5,285 nucleotides of DNA from Christensenella sp. UBA1260 (GTDB lineage Bacteria > Bacillota > Clostridia > Christensenellales > CAG-917). The stretch lies in assembly GCA_002308155.1 (NCBI GenBank), contig DBVQ01000099.1, positions 1 through 5,285 of the forward strand, written 5' to 3'. Shown here piece by piece: positions 1-5,285 of this stretch (position 1 is the stretch's first letter; every line of letters begins with the position of its first letter). The notes below the pieces were generated by a model. The model saw only the letters and a list, made by a program, of their open reading frames with translations. It made no database searches and was not told the DNA's origin. The position numbers and the translations under genes are program-made.

Positions 1-140
1 TATTCCGCGTTGGGGAAACCTAGCGGAGCAGGAAGGGGTGCTTTATTTAGGGTTAAACAACGCAATATTGTATAGTTTTGATAAAAATATTTTACCAATA
101 AAAATAGTAAAAATTGCGCCAAAAATCAAATGATTTGGAC
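1..140. other. Upstream stretch without a recognisable gene
   Basis: No start codon with a ribosome binding site and no recognisable protein tail is visible here on either strand. Two forward frames are open from the left edge, one to a TAG at 73-75 and one to a TGA at 132-134. Neither translation resembles the C-terminus of ribosomal protein L7/L12, the usual gene before rpoB. The first 50 bases are about 52% G+C, and bases 61-140 only about 24%. The A+T-rich part, especially 77-136, lies directly before the promoter and could act as an UP element contacting the α-subunit C-terminal domains; that role is inferred from composition and position only. A weak inverted repeat (CCAAA near 119-123, TTTGG at 134-138) has no following T tract and is not a convincing terminator. 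Confidence 0.5.
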
Positions 141-169
141 TTGACAGGGTTGACAAAAGATAATATAAT
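141..169 (+). promoter_or_regulatory. Consensus housekeeping (σA/σ70-type) promoter of rpoBC
   Basis: TTGACA at 141-146 and TATAAT at 164-169 are exact matches to the -35 and -10 consensus, separated by exactly 17 bases. An A+T-rich stretch lies upstream. The transcription start is predicted about seven bases past the -10 box, near 174-177. It is the only strong promoter I find before rpoB, so it should drive rpoB and rpoC, possibly in addition to read-through from genes further upstream. A second TTGACA at 150-155 sits only 8 bases from the -10 box and cannot serve as its -35 element; together the two form a 9-base-period direct repeat. Confidence 0.85.
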
Positions 170-175
170 TGAAAA

Positions 176-258
176 TTGTCCATTTATACGCTTTTGAGCC
201 CAAAAACCCTCAAAAACAGGGCAAAACAGGGCAATAAATACGTAGTATTAAGGGACAA
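176..258 (+). promoter_or_regulatory. Nested multi-block hairpin at the 5′ end of the leader
   Basis: Four short complementary blocks occur in strictly nested order: TTGTCC (176-181) with GGACAA (253-258), TACG (187-190) with CGTA (241-244), GCCC (198-201) with GGGC (229-232), and CCCT (207-210) with AGGG (218-221). The apical loop is CAAAAAC and the internal loops are A-rich. The outer stem begins at the predicted transcript start, which fits a 5′-end stabilising or regulatory fold. There is an alternative outer pairing (ATTTAT 182-187 with ATAAAT 234-239). The fold is hand-derived, with no energy calculation or alignment support. Confidence 0.4.
211..231 (+). repeat. Tandem CAAAA(A)CAGGG direct repeat in the leader
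   Basis: CAAAAACAGGG at 211-221 is followed directly by CAAAACAGGG at 222-231, the same unit with one A fewer. A related CAAAAACCCT lies just before it at 201-210, with the G triplet replaced by its complement. Because of this, either AGGG copy can pair with the single CCCT, and either GGGC can pair with GCCC at 198-201, so the hairpin top could shift between two registers. Whether this matters biologically is unknown. Confidence 0.5.
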
Positions 259-303
259 AAATCAACAAAAACTCAAGATTGACGAAAAAGTTTGAAGAAG
301 CTG

Positions 304-319
304 AAAAAAATATTTTTTT
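304..319 (+). repeat. Perfect 16-base A/T palindrome
   Basis: Seven A, TA, seven T arranged as an exact palindrome centred between 311 and 312. A shorter copy of the core (AAAATATTTT) recurs at 332-341. There is no G+C stem before the T run, so it is not a standard terminator. It could bend DNA, bind a protein, form a weak hairpin or a polymerase pause, or simply reflect A/T-rich drift. Confidence 0.6.
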
Positions 320-351
320 GAGAGTTTTGAAAAAATATTTTGAAAACTTTC
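320..351 (+). promoter_or_regulatory. A/U-rich leader hairpin
   Basis: GAGAGTTTT (320-328) pairs with AAAACTTTC (343-351) as nine base pairs including one G-U. A G-G mismatch (329 and 342) follows, then four A-U pairs (330-333 with 338-341) around the loop AATA. The 3′ strand lies within the possible in-frame TTG extension of rpoB, which argues that this region is a structured leader and not coding sequence. No function is assigned. Confidence 0.4.
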
Positions 352-356
352 CAAAT

Positions 357-374
357 CGCCGTCAAAAATCGGCG
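357..374 (+). promoter_or_regulatory. G/C hairpin upstream of the rpoB ribosome binding site
   Basis: CGCCG (357-361) and CGGCG (370-374) form five strong base pairs around the eight-base loop TCAAAAAT. This is the most G+C-rich stem of the leader and lies about 30 bases ahead of the AAGGAG. It is not followed by a U run, so it is not a terminator. Its 5′ arm overlaps CGTCAA (360-365), which is also complementary to TTGACG at 279-284, so two mutually exclusive folds are possible. Confidence 0.45.
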
Positions 375-404
375 CGAAATCAATCCCAACCAGGCAATTA
401 TTTT

Positions 405-410
405 AAGGAG
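405..410 (+). promoter_or_regulatory. rpoB ribosome binding site
   Basis: AAGGAG stands seven bases before the ATG at 418-420, ideal spacing for a Bacillota Shine-Dalgarno site. It decides the start: the alternative TTG at 340 in the same frame has no such site, and its 26 extra residues are not part of known β N-termini. Confidence 0.9.
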
Positions 411-417
411 TGAATAT

Positions 418-3400
418 ATGTCCGAAAGAATTCACAACAAAATGTACGGAACAACCGAAAGACGCGACTTTTCCAAGATAAAAGACGTGTTGCCGATCCC
501 GTACCTTATTGAAGTGCAAAAAGATTCCTACGACAACTTTATCGGTGAAGGCATCAAAGAAGTCTTGCAAGATTACTCTCCAATCAACGACTTCGCCGGC
601 CGTCTCAAGCTGGAATTTTTGTCACACTCCCTCGAAGGTACGCCAAAGTATTCTGTCAAAGAATGCAAGGATCATTCCACCACCTACGCCATCCCTCTCC
701 GCGTTAGAGCCAAGCTCACCAACAACGAGAACGGCGAAGTGACAGAGCAAGAAGTGTTCATGGGCGATTTCCCACTCATGACAGACTCCGGCTCATTTGT
801 CATCAACGGCGCAGAGCGTGTTATCGTCAGCCAGCTCGTAAGAAGCCCGGGCGTCTACAACACAAAGGAACTTGACAAGAACGGTATTCCACGTTTCTTC
901 AACCAAGTCATCCCAAACCGTGGCGCATGGCTCGAATATGAGCAAGACCAAAACGATATTCAATGGGTGCACGTTGACAGACAACGCAAGATCACTGCAA
1001 CAACACTCATCCGCGCGCTCGGCTATGGCACAGACGAAGAGATCATCGAACTCTTTGGTGGCGATGACATGATCGTCAATACCTGCGCAAAGGACGCAAC
1101 CTGCAAGACCGAAGAACAAGGCAAGATCGATTTGTTCAGACGTCTCCGCCCGGGCGAAGTCCCAACCGTCGAAGGTGCAAACATCCTCATTCACAACACC
1201 TTCTATGACTACAAGCGCTATGACCTCGCAAAAGTCGGCAGATACAAATACAACAAGAAGCTCGCAATCGGCACACGTATTGCAGGCTACAAGCTCGCTC
1301 GCGACGTCGTGAGTGAACTCACAGGCGAGATCCTTGCCACAAAGGGCGAAGTCGTCTCCGAAGAAAAGGGCAAAGAGATCCAAAACAACGCTGTCAACGT
1401 CGTATGGCTTGCCTACCACGATGAAAAGGGCGCTGAAAAAGAGTTCAAGGTCATCGGCAACAACACCCTCGACCTCGATGCAATCGTAGATTGCAACCCA
1501 AGAGAACTCGGCATCACGGAAAAGGTCTATTGGCCAAACCTCAAAAAACTCCTCGAAGAGTTTGGCGACAATAAAGACGAATTGTTCCTTGCAATCCGCT
1601 CCTCCGTTGACGAACTCGTCTACAAGCACATCACACTCGACGATATCGTGGCAATCCAAGACTACAACCTCGGCCTCCGCCATGGCATCGGCGTCTGCGA
1701 CGACATCGACCATCTTGCAAACCGTCGTGTCCGTGCTGTCGGCGAACTTTTGCAAAATCAATTCCGTATCGGTATTTCACGTCTTGAGAGAGTCATCAAG
1801 GAGAGAATGGCATCTGCACAAGACACGAGTGAACTCACACCTCAAACTCTCATCAACATCCGCCCGGTTACGAGCGCGATCAAAGAGTTCTTTGGTTCTT
1901 CACAGCTCTCTCAATTTATGGATCAACCAAACCCGATTGCAGAACTTACGCACAAGCGCAAACTCTCAGCTTTGGGCCCAGGTGGTTTGAACCGCGACAG
2001 AGCAAGCTTTGAAGTCCGCGACGTTCACCATTCACACTATGGACGTATGTGCCCGATTGAAACCCCAGAAGGTCAAAACATCGGTCTTATCACATCACTT
2101 TCGTCCTATGCAAAAGTGAACGAGTACGGATTTATTGAAACTCCATACAGAAAGATCATCAAGAACTACGACGAAAACGGCAAGTACGTTGACTCGATAG
2201 TCTCTGACGAAGTCATTTATATGGCGGCTGACGAAGAAGACAAATACGTCATCGCTCAAGCAAACGAACCGCTCGACGACGACAGCAAGTTTGTCCGCAA
2301 TCGTGTCAACTGCCGTATCCAAAACGACATCCGCGAAGTCCCGAAGGAAAGAGCGGACTATATGGACGTCAACCCGAAACAACTTATCTCAATCGCAACC
2401 GCACTTATCCCGTTCCTTGAGAACGACGATACCAACCGTGCTCTTATGGGCTCCAACATGCAACGTCAGGCAGTCCCGCTCCTCCGTCCGGAAGCACCTA
2501 TGATCGCAACCGGCGTCGAGCACAAGATTGCATACGACAGCGGCGTCTTGAAGATCGCAAAGCACGACGGCTACGTCAAGTATGTTGACAGCGACAGAGT
2601 TATCGTCGCACTTGAAGATGGAAGCGAAGAAGAGTACAAACTCTCAAAGTTTGAACGCTCCAACCAATCCACCTGCATCAATCAACATCCAATCGTCAAC
2701 AAGGGCGACAAGGTGTACGGACCAAAGTACGATGAGAAGGGCACTCTTGTGAGAGAAGGCACAGTCCTTGCAGACGGACCTGCTTGCGACCACGGCGAAC
2801 TCGCACTCGGCAGAAACATGCTCATCGGCTTCATGTCTTGGGAAGGCTACAACTATGAGGACGCAGTCCTCATCAGCGAGGAACTCGTAAAAGACGACCT
2901 CTACACTTCCATCCACATCGAAGAGCATGAAATGGAATGCCGTGATACAAAGCTCGGCGAAGAGCAAATCACGAGAGATATTCCAAACCTCAGCGACGAA
3001 GTGCTCAAAAACCTTGACGAAGACGGTATCGTCAAAGTCGGTAGCGAAGTTGTGGCGGGCGACATCCTCGTCGGCAAGGTCACACCAAAGGGCGAGACGG
3101 AACTCACACCTGAAGAGAGATTGCTCCGCGCAATCTTCGGCGAGAAGGCAAGAGAAGTCCGCGACACCTCTTTGCGTGTCCCGAACGGCGGTGCTGGTAT
3201 TGTTGTTGACGTCAAGATCTTCACAAGAAAGAACAAAGACGAACTCAATCCTGGCGTAAATAAACTCGTGCGCGTATACATCGCACAAAAGAGAAAAATC
3301 TCCGTCGGCGACAAGATGGCTGGTCGTCACGGCAACAAGGGCGTCGTCTCACGCGTGCTTCCAAAAGAAGATATGCCATTTATGGCTGACGGCACTCCGC

Positions 3401-4269
3401 TTCAAATCGTGCTCAACCCACTCGGCGTTCCATCACGTATGAACATCGGACAAGTCCTTGAAGTCCACCTCGGTCTCATCGCTCACATGCTTGATTGGAA
3501 GATCGCAACTCCGGTCTTCGACGGCGCAAATGAGCAAGACATCAAGGGGCTCTTCCAACAATGCGGACTTGTCAACGAAGACGGCGAAGTCGATGGCAAG
3601 ATTCAACTCTACGATGGCAGAACGGGCGAACCGTTTGAGAACAGAGCCACAGTCGGCTATATGTACTATCTCAAACTCCATCACCTCGTTGATGACAAGA
3701 TTCACGCAAGAAGCACAGGTCCATACAGCCTCGTCACACAACAACCTCTCGGCGGTAAGGCGCAATTCGGCGGACAACGTTTCGGCGAAATGGAAGTTTG
3801 GGCGCTCGAAGCATACGGCGCAGCAAACATGCTCCAAGAAATCCTTACAGTCAAGTCGGACGACGTGGTCGGACGTGTTAAGACGTATGAATCAATCGTA
3901 AAAGGCAACAACATCTCCGAACCAGGTATTCCTGAATCCTTCAAGGTTCTCGTCAAGGAACTCCAAGCTTTGGGTCTTGACGTCAAAGTTCTCACCGAAG
4001 AGAGAGACGAAGTCAAACTCCGCGACTACTTCGAGGATGAGATGGACTTTGAAGCAGCACAAAGCCGCAAGCATGAAGAGCTCAAAGAGATCGACATCAT
4101 GGCTGATGAAAACATCTTTGGCGATTTGACCGGCGGTGCAGCACCAGAGAACACCGACAACCTGTTCGATACAGACGACGATGACGAAAATATCTTCGCA
4201 TCCTTGACAGAGGGTACAGTTGATATGTCAGACATCTTCGGCACGAACAACAATTCCGACGAGGAATAA
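418..4269 (+). CDS. rpoB: DNA-directed RNA polymerase subunit β (RpoB), complete
   Basis: This is the second-largest subunit of the cytoplasmic core RNA polymerase (α2ββ′ω). It forms one side of the DNA cleft and part of the active site, and holds the rifampicin pocket. The product is 1283 residues. Visible landmarks: protrusion/lobe with RVIVSQLVRSPGV (134-146); a clostridial-type lobe insertion (about 350-403); rifampicin region beginning GSSQLSQFMDQ (493-503); GRMCPIETPEG (542-552); EGYNYEDA with the acidic pair E814/D815; GDKMAGRHGNKG (964-975) with catalytic-site lysines K966 and K974; and the C-terminal anchor/clamp segment (STGPYSLVTQQPLGGKAQFGGQRFGEMEVW region). E814 and K966 are 152 residues apart, against about 252 in E. 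coli, so the long proteobacterial insertion is absent. The tail after about 1220 is acidic and repetitive. The ATG at 418 is chosen for its AAGGAG and the typical MSERIHNK-like N-terminus. Oddities: Lys515 and Gln553 near the rifampicin pocket. Identity is certain; lineage is inferred. Confidence 0.99.
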   Translation: MSERIHNKMYGTTERRDFSKIKDVLPIPYLIEVQKDSYDNFIGEGIKEVLQDYSPINDFAGRLKLEFLSHSLEGTPKYSVKECKDHSTTYAIPLRVRAKLTNNENGEVTEQEVFMGDFPLMTDSGSFVINGAERVIVSQLVRSPGVYNTKELDKNGIPRFFNQVIPNRGAWLEYEQDQNDIQWVHVDRQRKITATTLIRALGYGTDEEIIELFGGDDMIVNTCAKDATCKTEEQGKIDLFRRLRPGEVPTVEGANILIHNTFYDYKRYDLAKVGRYKYNKKLAIGTRIAGYKLARDVVSELTGEILATKGEVVSEEKGKEIQNNAVNVVWLAYHDEKGAEKEFKVIGNNTLDLDAIVDCNPRELGITEKVYWPNLKKLLEEFGDNKDELFLAIRSSVDELVYKHITLDDIVAIQDYNLGLRHGIGVCDDIDHLANRRVRAVGELLQNQFRIGISRLERVIKERMASAQDTSELTPQTLINIRPVTSAIKEFFGSSQLSQFMDQPNPIAELTHKRKLSALGPGGLNRDRASFEVRDVHHSHYGRMCPIETPEGQNIGLITSLSSYAKVNEYGFIETPYRKIIKNYDENGKYVDSIVSDEVIYMAADEEDKYVIAQANEPLDDDSKFVRNRVNCRIQNDIREVPKERADYMDVNPKQLISIATALIPFLENDDTNRALMGSNMQRQAVPLLRPEAPMIATGVEHKIAYDSGVLKIAKHDGYVKYVDSDRVIVALEDGSEEEYKLSKFERSNQSTCINQHPIVNKGDKVYGPKYDEKGTLVREGTVLADGPACDHGELALGRNMLIGFMSWEGYNYEDAVLISEELVKDDLYTSIHIEEHEMECRDTKLGEEQITRDIPNLSDEVLKNLDEDGIVKVGSEVVAGDILVGKVTPKGETELTPEERLLRAIFGEKAREVRDTSLRVPNGGAGIVVDVKIFTRKNKDELNPGVNKLVRVYIAQKRKISVGDKMAGRHGNKGVVSRVLPKEDMPFMADGTPLQIVLNPLGVPSRMNIGQVLEVHLGLIAHMLDWKIATPVFDGANEQDIKGLFQQCGLVNEDGEVDGKIQLYDGRTGEPFENRATVGYMYYLKLHHLVDDKIHARSTGPYSLVTQQPLGGKAQFGGQRFGEMEVWALEAYGAANMLQEILTVKSDDVVGRVKTYESIVKGNNISEPGIPESFKVLVKELQALGLDVKVLTEERDEVKLRDYFEDEMDFEAAQSRKHEELKEIDIMADENIFGDLTGGAAPENTDNLFDTDDDDENIFASLTEGTVDMSDIFGTNNNSDEE
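4105..4266 (+). repeat. Acidic β C-terminal tail with repeated [IL]F motifs (inside rpoB)
   Basis: Residues 1230-1283 of β form a low-complexity acidic tail rich in Asp, Glu, Asn, Thr and Gly. DENIF-x-x-LT-x-G occurs twice, at residues 1230-1240 (4105-4137) and 1256-1266 (4183-4215). Two looser copies, DNLF (1247-1250) and SDIF (1271-1274), give phenylalanines at 1234, 1250, 1260 and 1274. The two DENIF copies differ by synonymous third-base changes in three of five codons, so the resemblance is at protein level and not a recent DNA duplication. β subunits of Bacillota commonly end in a variable acidic tail; the repeated hydrophobic motif is the part I do not recognise. It may be a short docking motif in a disordered tail, which is inference. 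Confidence 0.7.
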
Positions 4270-4274
4270 GGAGG
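4268..4274 (+). promoter_or_regulatory. rpoC ribosome binding site overlapping the rpoB stop codon
   Basis: AAGGAGG begins with the last two bases of the rpoB TAA and ends seven bases before the rpoC ATG at 4282. Ribosomes finishing rpoB would clear or reload at this site, which suggests translational coupling of β and β′. No promoter or terminator fits in the 12-base gap. Confidence 0.9.
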
Positions 4275-4281
4275 GTATGAT

Positions 4282-5285
<1,004 letters not shown>

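Larger units (their letters stand above)
176..417 (+). promoter_or_regulatory. Long structured 5′ leader of the rpoBC transcript
   Basis: From the predicted start near 176 to the rpoB ATG there are about 240 untranslated bases. No ATG occurs in this stretch, so an ATG-started leader peptide is excluded. The sequence is A-rich and low in G+C apart from short G/C blocks that pair with each other. Three hairpins are predicted by eye: 176-258, 320-351 and 357-374, with a mostly unpaired A-rich linker at about 259-303. No G+C-rich stem followed by a U run is present, so I do not see a classical intrinsic terminator. It matches no riboswitch or ribosomal-protein leader that I recognise. A role in attenuation, mRNA stability or autoregulation of polymerase synthesis is possible but is inference. 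Confidence 0.5.

Noticed and set aside
27..48. AGCA/TGCT hairpin followed by TTATTT as a terminator of an upstream gene
   Set aside because: Only four base pairs with an eight-base loop and an interrupted T run, too weak to call.
78..106. Second promoter (TTGATA with an A-rich -10)
   Set aside because: The -10 matches only about four of six bases, whereas an exact consensus promoter lies just downstream.
1..120. Minus-strand frame running off the left edge from a TTG near 120
   Set aside because: No ATG or ribosome binding site, strongly A/T-driven residues, and no recognisable protein.
201..231. Short CAAAA repeats as a CRISPR-like array
   Set aside because: Units are 10-11 bases, adjacent, and without spacers; they fit a leader hairpin better.
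279..307. TTGACG as a -35 element for a promoter inside the leader
   Set aside because: At 17 bases spacing the -10 would be TGAAAA, a poor match.
340..417. In-frame 26-codon N-terminal extension of rpoB from TTG at 340
   Set aside because: No ribosome binding site precedes it, its sequence overlaps two leader hairpins, and the ATG at 418 has AAGGAG at seven bases and begins a normal β N-terminus.
793..1761. 322-codon open frame on the minus strand inside rpoB
   Set aside because: It is the mirror of rpoB's C-ending codon bias, giving a protein very rich in Val, Asp, Ala and Cys with no family resemblance. The other minus-strand frames inside rpoB (2644-3330, 3433-3837 and others) have the same origin.
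1562..1990. 142-codon + strand frame overlapping rpoB, and similar ones at 3458-3901 and 4691-5125
   Set aside because: Out-of-frame readings of conserved rpoB/rpoC, Ser/Thr/Arg-rich, without ribosome binding sites or recognisable domains.

Overview
This window carries the front part of a bacterial RNA polymerase operon: a non-coding control region of about 417 bases, a complete rpoB (β subunit, 1283 residues), and the first 334 codons of rpoC (β′ subunit), which runs off the right edge. All real genes are on the + strand. I see no tRNA, rRNA, mobile element or CRISPR array, and nothing pointing to an undescribed multi-gene system. The less ordinary features are the leader ahead of rpoB, the β C-terminal tail, and a few residues around the rifampicin pocket.

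The organism looks like a member of the Bacillota, most likely an uncultured Clostridia-type bacterium. The β sequence follows the Bacillus/Clostridium pattern, including a lobe insertion of roughly 55 residues that I associate with clostridial β. It lacks the long proteobacterial insertion before the catalytic lysines. Ribosome binding sites are strong AAGGAG types, the genes favour C-ending codons, and the intergenic DNA is very A+T-rich. I cannot fix the order or genus.

Layout. Bases 1-140 hold no recognisable gene: the first 50 bases are about half G+C and the rest is about a quarter G+C. Bases 141-169 form an exact consensus housekeeping promoter (TTGACA, 17-base spacer, TATAAT). Transcription should begin near base 176, giving an A-rich leader of about 240 bases with three predicted hairpins and no ATG until the rpoB start. 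rpoB runs from 418 to 4269 behind AAGGAG. The rpoC ribosome binding site overlaps the rpoB stop codon, and rpoC starts 12 bases after that stop.

Together the two genes encode the large subunits that form the active-site cleft of RNA polymerase. The tight junction suggests co-transcription and coupled translation, so β and β′ are made in matched amounts. The promoter and leader suggest that rpoBC is at least partly controlled separately from the ribosomal protein genes (rplJ-rplL) that usually precede it. Those genes are not visible in the 417 bases upstream.
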